A stretch of 64,000 nt of DNA from Eublepharis macularius (lineage: Eukaryota; Chordata; Lepidosauria; Squamata; Eublepharidae): NCBI RefSeq assembly GCF_028583425.1, contig NC_072796.1, positions 130,483,464 to 130,547,463 on the forward strand, given 5' to 3'. Made by a program: the position numbers and the translations under genes. Numbering within the stretch: the first letter of the stretch is position 1; each line of letters begins with the position of its first letter. Of this stretch, positions 11,460 through 21,600 are shown one piece after another. The notes below the pieces were generated by a model that did no database searches, was not told where the DNA came from, and saw only the letters and a list, made by a program, of their open reading frames with translations.

Positions 11460-11965
11460 AAACAGAATGGTTTCCAATTGGCAAGGGTGTCAGACAAGGA
11501 GGCATATTATCTCCACCCCTGTTCAACCTCTATTCAGAGTATATCATAAGGAAAGCTGGATTAGATCAAGGAGAAAGTGGAGTGAAAATTGGTGGAAGGA
11601 ACATTAACAATTTGAGATATGCAGATGACACCACATTACTAGCAGAAAATAGTGAAGACTTGAAACGACTACTGATGAAGGTTAAAGGAGAAAGCACAAA
11701 AAGCAGGATTTCTACTGAACATCAAAAGGACAAAAGTAATGACTACTGAGGAATTACACAATTTTAAAGTTGACAATGAGGACATTTAAGTTGTTTAAGA
11801 TTTTCTATTCCTTGGTTCAATCATCAACCAACAGGAAGGGGACTTCGATGAAGAAATCAGAAGATTGAGACTTGGAAGAGTGGTTGTGAGGGAACTAGAT
11901 AAGCTCCTTAAAGATAAAGATGTCTGCAGTTTGCATGAAATAACATGCAAATTGCAAGCTCTTTT
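11460..11965 (+). mobile_element. Bov-B/RTE LINE reverse-transcriptase fragment
   Basis: The plus strand encodes GVRQGGILSPPLFNLYSEYI, then IGGRNINNLRYADDTTLLAE and EDLKRLLMKVKGE. The catalytic YADD box is at 11,618-11,629. This is the RT core of an RTE-clade Bov-B LINE. Later sequence (…SVCSLHEITCKLQALFYC…-like) is out of frame. The copy is truncated on both sides. It is probably the same family that supplies the 3' end at 21.0-21.3 kb and the SINE tails. Confidence 0.85.
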
Positions 11966-12094
11966 CTACTGCTAGACTAGGACGGCTACCCACCTTGATC
12001 TAAAATACAAAACGTATTACATTTGCTACTCATATAGATAAGCGGTGTATTGTATACTGGTTTTAAATCTTTGCAAATTTCATTTATATATCCA

Positions 12095-12205
12095 ATCCAT
12101 TGTTTATTGGAAAGTCTTTGAAACTGACTGTACTGACTCACACTGTGTAATCCGCCTTGCTTCTCACTGAAAAAGGGGGATAGTAAATAAGATTTCAATT
12201 GACTT
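12095..12205 (+). repeat. L2-like LINE 3' tail
   Basis: 'ctgactgtactgactcacac', 'tgtgtaatccgccttg' and 'ctcactgaaaaaggggga' match the 3' UTR of the L2-like LINE whose coding part lies at 24.8-25.56 kb (minus). Other tails lie at 34.25, 53.35 and 62.03 kb. Confidence 0.6.
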
Positions 12206-12309
12206 AGACTGAAGAAATTCTTAGGATTGCACTGCAAGCAAGTCGTCCTAAATTGGGTGAACGGGAATTCCTATTCGAACATGCAGCTAAATCCGCTGTA
12301 TTTATATTC

Positions 12310-12700
12310 AGAAGCCTCACTGCGGCTCGCTTACTTTCCAGCGCACGCGCAGTACCACAAGCCTGGGCCGCAGACAAGTCCGTGAAACAAGTTAATACAC
12401 AGCCTTTAACACTTCCGGTTCCCAGTGGACCGCCGCCATATGAGGGGCAGAACCCTAACTATCCTTCACAGGCCCAAGTGTTCCCACACAAATGGAGTCC
12501 ACAGAAATACCCACACGGGAGCGGTCCGCTCCATCCACGCTTGCCTCCAGTCCTTTCACGACGCCGCGTCCACTTTCTTTCCCACCTTTCCCACTCAACG
12601 TCCAATGAGAAACCGGAAGTGAAGAACCGCCCTCCTCTCGACTCGGGCTTTCTTCGCGCAGGAAGGCGAGGCGTTCCTTCAATCACGTGATGGGGGAGGC
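12310..12700 (+). promoter_or_regulatory. PHF20L1: PHF20L1 CpG-island promoter region
   Basis: Base composition switches from AT-rich to CpG-rich at about 12,300. Motifs seen directly: an NRF1-like gcgcacgcgc at about 12,340; an ETS core acttccgg at about 12,412; a YY1-like gccgccat at about 12,433; a second ETS core ccggaagt at about 12,613; and a CACGTG E-box at about 12,684. No TATA box is seen. This is a typical housekeeping promoter. I infer transcription to the right into PHF20L1. A divergent transcript is possible but unsupported. Confidence 0.75.
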
Positions 12701-12915
12701 CATGGCGGCGCCCGTGGCGGCTTCCGCTGCGCCCCGACGTGCGTCGCAGAGCGGTGACGGCGCGGTGGGCGCTGGGCGCGAGGGGCGGGGCGGGCGGAGA
12801 GGGCGATGGGGCGCTCTGAGGAGAAGGCGGCGGCGGACCGCGGGCGGCGCTGACGGGCCCGGGGGAGCGAGCGGGGCAGGCCGGTCCTGGCCGGCGGGGC
12901 CGGTCGTGGCAGCGG
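12620..12915 (+). other. PHF20L1: Probable PHF20L1 5' noncoding exon 1
   Basis: CpG-island sequence ending in a consensus donor (agcgg|gtaagg, break after 12,915). It is the natural partner for the coding exon at 15,555, whose acceptor lies only 31 nt upstream of the start Met. The transcription start is not visible, so the left edge is a guess. The exon contains upstream ATGs at 12,690 and 12,702 (catggcggcg, YY1/Kozak-like). Spliced to exon 2 they would give an 81-codon frame ending at TAG 15,572-15,574, before the main ATG and out of frame with it. An alternative donor (ctcag|gtggga) lies near 13,121. Confidence 0.6.
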
Positions 12916-13130
12916 GTAAGGGGGGAAGCCGGAGCCGAGCGGCGGGGCCAGGGCGGACGGGTACGGGCCTCGCTCCTCTCGGCCTCCGGGAAGGCCTCCG
13001 GGGCCGCCGCCTGAGGGGCGCCGGGGAGGAGGAGGAGGCCTCGCCGCCCTCCGCCGCCTCTTGGCTCCTGAGGGGCTCCTGCCGGGGGAAGAGCGCGAAG
13101 GCCGCGTCTCCTCGGTCTCAGGTGGGAATC
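12650..13130. promoter_or_regulatory. CpG island core
   Basis: Very GC-rich with dense CG dinucleotides, unlike the rest of the window. It is the only such island seen, and it coincides with the PHF20L1 promoter and first exon. The long open frames on both strands here (Arg/Gly/Pro/Ala-rich) are composition artefacts. Confidence 0.85.
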
Positions 13131-13178
13131 CGTGTTGGGTCTGCAGCAGGACAGCAAGAGGCGAGTCTGGGACCAGCC

Positions 13179-13403
13179 TAGGGTTGCCAGCCTCCAGGTA
13201 GTGGCTGGAGATCTCCCGGAATTGCAACTGGTCTCCAGGCCACAGAGAACAGTTCACCTGGAGAAAATGGCTACTTTGGGGGGTGGACTCTATGGAATTA
13301 TGCCATGCCAAGGTCCTTTTCCCTCCCCAAACCCCACTTTCCCCAGGTTTCACCCCCCCCCCCAGATCTCCAGAAATTTCCCAACTGGGAGCTGGCAACC
13401 CTA
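13179..13403. mobile_element. 'tagggttgcca' MITE with 8-bp TSD (hAT-like)
   Basis: Inverted ends tagggttgccagc and gctggcaacccta are flanked by an exact 8-bp duplication, gaccagcc (13,171-13,178 and 13,404-13,411). The 8-bp duplication suggests hAT. It inserted in PHF20L1 intron 1 just past the CpG island. Relatives lie at 5.97 kb and, as a fragment, 3.8 kb. Confidence 0.88.
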
Positions 13404-13477
13404 GACCAGCCAGATTTTCAGGGGAAGCTTACGAGAGGAAGATACCTGGAGAAGGTGCCCTGACACCTTGAAGGTGC

Positions 13478-13742
13478 AAAAGTCCAGCAACTTTTATAAG
13501 GCTAACAAAATTTGTGTCAGGGTAGGAGCTTTGGTGAGCCACAACTCACTTTTTCAGATACTTCTCCAGGTACCTTCACAAAAGCGCCTACCCTCCCACA
13601 AATTTTCTTAGTCTTATAGGTGCTGCTGGACTCTACTGCTAAAGACAGGCTCCCATAGCTGCCCATCCTAATCTAACACCCTGAAAGCTTCTGCCCTGAA
13701 AATCTTGTTGGTCTGTAAGGTGCCACTGGACTCCAGTCTTCC
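13478..13742. mobile_element. Palindromic Penelope-like repeat with extra fragment
   Basis: Arms 'aaaagtccagcaacttttat' and 'cttataggtgctgctggact' face each other. A second piece ends 'ggtctgtaaggtgccactgg'. It shares the 'pieces of …ggtgccactggactc' signature with the other dispersed palindromes in this window. Confidence 0.65.
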
Positions 13743-13964
13743 ATTTTTTGAAAGACGTTGGTCAGCTTGATACATGGCCACAGGCACTTTTGGGGAAAGG
13801 AACTTTGTCATAAGCGCGGTCTCTTTTCAAGGCTGCCCATAGTGTGCATGTGTGTGCGTCTGTGTATGTATGTGTACACACGTGTCTGCGTGCACACAAA
13901 AGCAAGCCTTGCTGAACTAGATCTGAGCTTATATGCTGCCCCTTTTGCTAATACAATAGTGATA

Positions 13965-14206
13965 ATAATAATAATATTTGATTTATATACCGCCCTTCAG
14001 GACAACCTAATGCCAACTCAGAGCAGTTTACAAGGTGTGTTGTTATCCTCACAACAAAACACCCTGTGAGGTGGGTGGGGCTGAGAGAGCTCTGAGAGAG
14101 CTGTGGCTGACCCAAGATCACCCACCTGGCTTCAAATGGAAGAGTGGGGAATCAAACCTAGTTCTCCAGATTTGAGTCCTGCTGCTCTTAACCACTACAC
14201 CAATCT
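13965..14206 (-). repeat. Sauria-type SINE (minus, copy A)
   Basis: On the plus strand it begins 'gatttatataccgcccttc', the complement of the tail, and ends in the inverted head 'ccactacaccaatcttgc'. It contains 'agagagctctgagagagctg'. It is immediately followed by Penelope-like 'ctgctgcagaccaacgtgg'. Confidence 0.85.
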
Positions 14207-14295
14207 TGCTCTTCTGCTGCAGACCAACGTGGCTGCTTGAAACTTTCTCTGAGGTGTTCAAGGTAGTATGCACAATTCTCCTTTCCTTCCATTTT

Positions 14296-14530
14296 AACAA
14301 CAACAATAACGTTCAATTTATATACCGCCCACTCAGAGCAGTTTACAAAGTATGTTATCATTGTCCCCACAACAAAACAGACGTGGGTGGGGCTGAGAGA
14401 GCTCCAGAGAACTGTGACTAGCCCAAGGTCACCCAGCTGGCTTTATGGGGAGGAGTGGGGAATCAAACCCGGCTCTCCAGATTCAAGTCCTGCTGCTTCT
14501 AACCACTACACCAAACTGGCTCTCCTAACA
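14296..14530 (-). repeat. Sauria-type SINE (minus, copy B)
   Basis: Second head-to-tail copy next to copy A, from 'caacaacaataacgttc' to 'ccactacaccaaactggctc'. It has a short internal loss compared with copy A. A third inverted head fragment (ctagtcactacaccacgttg) lies near 14,660. Confidence 0.85.
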
Positions 14531-15554
14531 TTCTTTTTAAACCTCCAAACATCCTTTTTAGGTACATTTAGCTGAGCACCACTAGCTGGCTCAGAGTCAC
14601 CATTGAGATTCATGACCTGAGTATTTGAATCTGATCTCTGAGATAATAATCTAACAGTCTAGTCACTACACCACGTTGGCCCTCAGTCCATATGCTGGAA
14701 CTCATACTCTTTTCCTTGATTTAGAATTTGGATCACTGTGTAGGTACTGGAGGTTGAGGCCCTTCTGTGGGGCTAAGATCTGTGTCTTATACTGGATCTC
14801 TCAGCAGCATCCAAAGGTCTGGATCCTGCTCATGAAAGATTCCACCTAGGGCCTTGGATTCCCCATGGAGGACTTCTGTCTTTGGAAAGGGTGTGTGTGA
14901 TTTTGCCTGTTTCCTTTTTTCACTGCAGACCCTTGATATCCTCCTCTCTTTTTTCGTCCTTGGGGATCCCTTATCCCTGGGAGCAGCATTTTGAAGGGCA
15001 TTTTGGTCTGCAGCAAGAGATGAGAAAGTTGCACGCTGGGAACAGAATTTTTCAGCTGGATCTAACCAGAGCATTGCTGTGCCACTTTGTGAAAGATACT
15101 TGTTCAGATAAATACATTTCACCTTGTTTTCTTCCAGCTCTGGGGAGGCTTGCACAACCCTAAGCCATGGGCACCCTTTTTGTGGCAAAGGGGTTAGGGT
15201 ATATGGAAAATAAATACAGTAGAAAATAGTATCTCAGCACTGGAGTGTATTTTGGAGTCCTCTAAGCAGGGATTTTTTCTCTTTTGTTGAAAAGATAGCT
15301 TCATTTGAGAACTCAGAATGGCAGTTCATACTGTTTTTCAAACACCTGATGTGAAATTAACACAACATGATCATCTTGCGGTAATTGTCAGTGATTGGCA
15401 ATTAATGAATGCTGCCATTCTTGGACGCGCTATTTCTTGGCCTCACTATTTTTCAGTTAAACCTTGGCTGCATGCCTGCCCTGTCTTGCAGTTTAAAAAA
15501 TAAATTGAATGTCACCTTAAAACTTTTCTCTGTGTCTTTTTAATTTTTTTACAG

Positions 15555-15668
15555 CTAACGAAAGAGAGGATTAGAAGTTGTCAAAATGAGCAGGAAGCCT
15601 CCAAATCGTCCTGGGATCACATTTGAGATCGGTGCTCGTTTGGAAGCGCTTGATTACCTTCAAAAATG
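15555..15668 (+). CDS. PHF20L1: PHF20L1 exon 2 (start codon)
   Basis: Acceptor ttttttacag ends at 15,554. The start ATG is at 15,586-15,588 with A at -3. It encodes M1-W28 ([20 protein letters not shown]… DYLQKW), the first strand of Tudor 1, differing from human by about one residue. Donor tg|gtaaga splits the Trp codon after two bases. This is the first in-frame Met of the conserved N-terminus, so the start is secure. Confidence 0.96.
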
Positions 15669-18600
15669 GTAAGAAAGCTGGTGCCCATAGAGGGGCCAAT
15701 GTTAAGTTCGTATTTTCTTTTTAAAGCATTTCTGTCTCATTATTAGTTGGAGACAAAATCATTTTTTCTGATACAGTGGAAAGATTTGAGTGAAACAACA
15801 TGTACAGAAGGTAACACAACTAACGTTAGATTGAGGATTACAGGTCTGTTTATTTTTAAATCGATCTTGACTTCTACATTTAGTATCGTTCTTTCCTATG
15901 CACGCTGTATATGTTGAAGTATAGGCAACATCTCTTTATATACTGGGATTCTTTAAAGGGCAAGCAGTTTTTCTGGATGAGAGAGAGGAGAGAGGATGGC
16001 TGATAGGGTTGTATTTGGGATCCTTAGCATAATGGGGGTGGGGGGGGAGAACATGCTACACTTGGACTAAGGCAGGTTGCAACATGCGGGGCTGCCCTTG
16101 AAAATGACTCAGAAGCTTCAGCTAGTGAAAAATGCTGCAGAACTTTTAGGAAATAAACACAGTGTGAGCATATTCACCTTGCGGTGGGCCTGTTGCGTTA
16201 GATTTCTGTCAGCTTCTGAGCCAAATTCCAAGTGAACCTTTAAAATCTTTCAAAGCCAGGGGCCCACATACGTCAGAACAGGTCTCCCTCATTTTAGTTG
16301 CGTTTTTGATATAAAACCCTGCTTCTGTCCCCTTTGTTATGCGCGGTGAAAACATCTATGGTGAGAGACAGCTTTACATCGGTGGCTGCAAGGCTGTTGA
16401 AATCCCCACCCCCCTTGAGGATACAGATTATTTCTGCTTCTTTATCTTTAGGAGGGGTAGCAAGACGTTCATTTTCTGTTGCTCCTTATTATAACAGGTT
16501 CATTGATATTGGTAAAGCTGGCAAAAGAAGTGTAAACTGTATTTTCACCTAATTTGGCTGAACAAGTTGGACTTAATTATCCTTTTTTAATTGTTCTTTT
16601 TTTCATTGGTGTGACTGAGTGGGACATTAGAACCATTAGAAGTTGGAAGTTTAATTTTTTTCGATAAACAAAATACCATCCTGCCCATCTTCTAGGATCC
16701 TTTAGCTGCTGTTTGGAGTTTCTGCCTTCAGTATCCGTACTCTTATCTTTATGGGGATTGCCGGAACCTGTTGGAGAGGCTGCGGTTCTTTTGGATGTGT
16801 TGGATATGGATGTGACATAACTGATTTCTAGGGAAAAAAGGCCGTATGTGAGTGGCTTTACTGTATTTAAAAAGGAGAAAACCTTCACGTGAACTGTGTA
16901 GAAGTTTTTCTACTCAACTCCCTGTGAGCCTTACTTTTCATTATTATTGAAGGAAGCAGAATGGTTTCACGTCAAGTTACTGTATGCAAATGTTAATCAG
17001 CTCCGCGTGAAGACAAGTAGTGGCTGTGGGACAGTTTATCACTTAACCGGTATCTTAGCCAGCATCTCATTCCATAGTAGGAATAAGATGGACAGTACTA
17101 CAGTTCATGCAAAGGCAGCATCGATCGGTCTTTGGATTAGAAAGAGATGTGCTAGATTGTGTGTTGGTGTGCAAGCCCTTCGTTTGCTGTGCATACTGAG
17201 CACTCTCAGTGCATTGAAATAAGATCATGGTGGCTAACTTGTCCTGTAGCATCATTGGGGGTTTGTCAATACCGACTTCAGCTGTCTGAATAGGAGCTAT
17301 GATGGGTAAAGTGTTGTGTAGTTTCCCAATAGCTCTGCCAATGTATCTGAGAAATTACTTCCTAAATTATTTTTAATCTCTTGGCATTGTTTCGGAGAGT
17401 AGTATAAATATTCCCAATATTTCTGCTCAGATAAACTCCCGGGATGATATCTGCAGCACTTTTGCATCTCGTTTATCAATAAACATGATGATCATCTTCT
17501 TCATTTATAGTCTCCTTTTTTCCCACTCGGATTCAAGGGGAATTACGAAGATGAGATGTTCCTCCAGCTGAATTTATATAAAGGACCAGAAGCAGCTAAA
17601 TTTTATCACTTCTCTGTAGTAATTTTGGTAGATCAGAAATGGTTTGAGCACACGTGGGTCTGCCTTATACTGAATCATACCATTGGTTTGTCAGTCAGTG
17701 TTGTCTATGCAGGACGGCAGCAGCTCTCTGAGGTCTCTGGCAGAGGTCTTTGACATCACATACAACTTAGTACTTAACTGGAGATGCTGGGGATTGAACC
17801 TGGGATCTTCAGCGTGCTAAGCAGAGGCTCTGCCACTGAACCACAGCCTCCCCCCCCCCCCGGGGGCATGATTTGGAGTATTAAAAACTTGCCACAGACC
17901 CATGCACTTCAACCTATATTCTGACATATACCTCACAGTTGTTTTACAGTGAGTACTAGCCATAATTTGCTGTGATGTACAAATTATGCATTTAGTTATA
18001 TCACACTCCCCCTCCTCCCCCAGGGATTCAAAAGTGGCTTAGGACATCATTTCCCTTACTACAATTTTCACTTGCAAGTGTTATAATTGGAGTTTTATTG
18101 GTGAGTGTTTTTGAATCTGTGTTCTTCAATGTTTTTCCTTGCAGAAACTCTAAAAGGCAAAGGAATGAGCACATGTGTGCACACACATGCACACACGCAC
18201 AGATTAAGCTACAGCTTTGGGGTATTGATAGTGAGTGGGATCCGGAAAAGGTGCCATTACCTTGCTTACCCTGTGACGCAGAGTGGTAAGCTGCAGTACG
18301 GCAGCCCAAGCTCTGCTCATGACCTGAGTTCAGTCCTGGTGGAAGCTGGGTTCAGTTAGCCAGCTTAAGGTTGACTCAGCCTTCCATCTTTCCGAGGTCA
18401 ATAAAATGAGTACCCAGTTTCCTGGGGGTAAAGTGTAGATGACTGGGGAAGGCAATGGCAAACCACCCCATAAAAAGTCTGCCAAGAAAACGTCGTGATG
18501 TGACTTCCCCCCATGGGTCAGTAATGACTCGGTGCTTGCACAGGGGACTACCTTTACCTTTTACCTTTACCTTGCTTACCCTGAAAAAAGGAGCTCTGAC

Positions 18601-21600
18601 TCTCGAAAGCTCATACCCTGGAAATCTAGTTGATCTTTAAGGTGCTACTGGGATAATCTTGCTCAAGAAACATTGAAGTTAACTTTTTTGTTTTCCTATT
18701 GAATGAAAATACATATATTATTCCTACACTTATATTTTGTGGCTCTTGACGATAGAAATGGCTCTGTTCTCACCGAGTTTATAATCACATATCAAAAACT
18801 CACACATGCTCATGAACTCATGAAGCTGCCTTATACTATATTATGCCTTTGGTCTCGTAAGGGTCTGGTATACAACACTTGAAAGAGTGATTTATTTAAG
18901 ACTGTCCACTGCCCTGACCTGGGTAACCTAGGCAAGCCCAATCTCATCAGACCTTGGAAGCTAAGCAGGATTGGCCTTGGTTAGTAGTTGGATGGAGGAT
19001 CTTCAAAGAAGGTTGCGGTGCAAAAGCAGGCAATGGCAAACCACCCCTGTTAGTCTCTTGCCTTGAAAACCCTAGCAGAGGTAGCCATAAGATGGCTACA
19101 ACTTGATTACACTTTCCACCACCACCGCCATTCATGTGAATAGGCTGGAAGCTCACTTTTGTCGTGAAACTCCACGCAGGGTTCGGATTGATGTGTATTA
19201 ATACCAGGAATCTGCAAGGCTGCTTAAAGATTCTTGGCAAAGCTTCATGACTCATGAGTAGATGCAGGTCCCCCCCCCCACCAGAATGGTTTACCAGAAT
19301 AATTCATATGAGCAAAAGCTTTGGGAAGAAAACATCTAAGAATTTGACTAAATAGAAAGCTGAACCAGAGCTGTTTTGATGCAGCATCCAAAATGGTGGT
19401 GATTGGGTTGCAGTGGTGCCCTGGAGACAGCAAGTTTGACAGCAAGTTTTACGAATACTTGAGAGGTGGGTTTGATGTAACTTGTGGGTCAATCTCATTG
19501 TTTTATCCCCCTTTCTCCAAGGCTCTCCTCTCTTCTGGTTCCTCACAACAATTCTGTGAGATACGTTAGGCTGGAAAAGCATGTGGCTGGCTGAAGTTCT
19601 CCCAGCGAGTTTCACGGCAGAGTGGGAGTTTGGAACCCGGGTCTTCCTTGTCCTGACCCTTTATCTCCTCTGCCACACTGGCTCGCACTGCTGACTGAAT
19701 TCCTGTATCCAGCTTCTGCTCATTTCTCGTGTTCTGTGGCTATGAACTAAAATCAAAGGGGAAAGTGATGGGGTCAGATTTGTGGCATTTTACGTAGCAA
19801 GATTCGAGTCTAGGTGTACCTTAAAGACCGACAAGATTTCCAGGGTGTAAGCTTTCGAGAGTCAAAGCTCCCTTGCTGAGATGTCAGACGACTCTCGAAA
19901 GCTTATGCCCTGGAAATTTTGTTGGTCTTGTTTTTGTTGGAAGAGCTCTAAAGTTGCTGTTCTACTGCGGAGCAATATGGCTCTCCACCCGAAACTGTCT
20001 TCACTCTGTGTAGTGTCAATGAAGGCACATGGTTGGACCTAAAACTATGGATGTCTGGCAATACCCACATCTAGAGGCTGTTGACATGGCGGTTGGGGGG
20101 AAAGGACTCTGGCTCCTGCTCTTCTTACTCCCTCAGCTGCCTTGACTCTGGCTATCTCCTGATATTCTTATTTTGTATAAAGTCAGTGTGTTTCTGCTGA
20201 AAATTGTACCTGTGAGCAAGCAGTTTCTCTGATTACTCGGGGCTAGGTAGGGGTGCAGAGAAGAGATCAAAAATAACATTGTGGGTGTTACAAAACACTC
20301 CAGCAGCTGACTCATCTAACGCTGCATGGAAGCGTCGAGTGTAGATAGGGAGGTCTGACTAATGTGGATAAGATTCATGCCAGCCGCAAGGAAGGATGGG
20401 TTCCCATAACATGGTTCCGTGTGATGTCTAGTGCTGTCGAAGTGAGTGTGTCTGCATGTTTAATAACACACTGTCGAGTGGTGATTGAGTTTGGACTTGG
20501 AAGAGTTGGTTATGGCTATAAGCTCATTGTAGCCACTTCTAGGCAAGGTTGTTGCAGCCAGTTTTCCATCTTTAAAATGGGCAAAATAGAAGTATCACTG
20601 AGAGATTCTGAGAATGAGAGAATTTTGAATGCAAGAAAGGGTGATAAATGAAAAACTGATTTGCAGTTTATGGAAAATTCACACCCTAAAAGATATCTCT
20701 GAGTTTCCTGAAAGGCTTTCAAGTCTAACATTTGCAATATACACAGTCTTGCTCTAGACTTGTAAATTGGTATCCTGTAATTACCTGTGGTGAGTAGTGG
20801 TTGCCTCTGAGTGGCCAGGACAGGATGCAGTTTGAAAGAGTTCTTCTTTCAGGTAATATAGGATGACCAAACGTTTTTTGTGGATAAACCTTGGAACATA
20901 CATTATTTAATGTGTCAGATGGTGCTGCTTTGATTCATCATAATTGTAAGATTTCTTAGGACAGAAGAATCGTGATTGCAGTATCCATATGTATTTCTTA
21001 GACAAATAAGTGGGTACTAGATCAAATCAAGCCTCCTTAGAAGCTAAAATGACAAAACTGAAGCTATCGTACTTTGGTCACATCATGAGAAGACAAGATT
21101 CTTTGGAAAAGTCAGTATTGCTAGGAATAGTGGAAGGCAGTAGGAAAAGAGGAAGACCTAAAATGAGATGGCTTGACTCAATAAAAGAAGCCATGTCCTC
21201 CAGTTTGCAAGATCTGAGCAAGTTTGTTAATGATAGGACGTTTTGGAGGTTTTCCTTCATAGGGTCGCCATATTTCAGAGACAGCTTAATGGCACATAAC
21301 ACACACACATGTATTTATTAGATGCCATATAACTATTAGAACCAGGGTAGATAGCCCACTGATAGGTGGCACAGGGAATGTTCTAATGCACAGCAATAAC
21401 TCATCCCAATCTAAGCAGTCAGTAGTTGAAACCGCTATATTAGGCCATCATCTGTAATGATTCAGGAATCCTGAAATTTGCATGCGCTTGTCTTAACTAT
21501 TTGGTAAACTGAACTGAAAAGTGGAGGTTTTATAATTCCTGTCTATAATGTTGGTACCGAATGACTTCAAATTTTTTTTTCTTGATAATCAGCTTTAGAC

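Noticed and set aside
12459-13398. Long Pro/Arg/Gly-rich open frames over the CpG island, both strands
   Set aside because: GC-rich DNA has few stops. No homology, no splice support, and the plus-strand frame is cut by the exon 1 donor.
16577-16888. 103-codon minus-strand frame in intron 2
   Set aside because: Possibly an old pseudogene, but I could not link it to a family or find supporting ends.
18895-19135. A functional 5S rRNA gene
   Set aside because: Only the 5S-like head is present; the 3' part is SINE body, and the head is diverged.
21010-21321. A host gene on the plus strand (103-codon frame)
   Set aside because: [18 protein letters not shown] and the CA-rich end are Bov-B/RTE.
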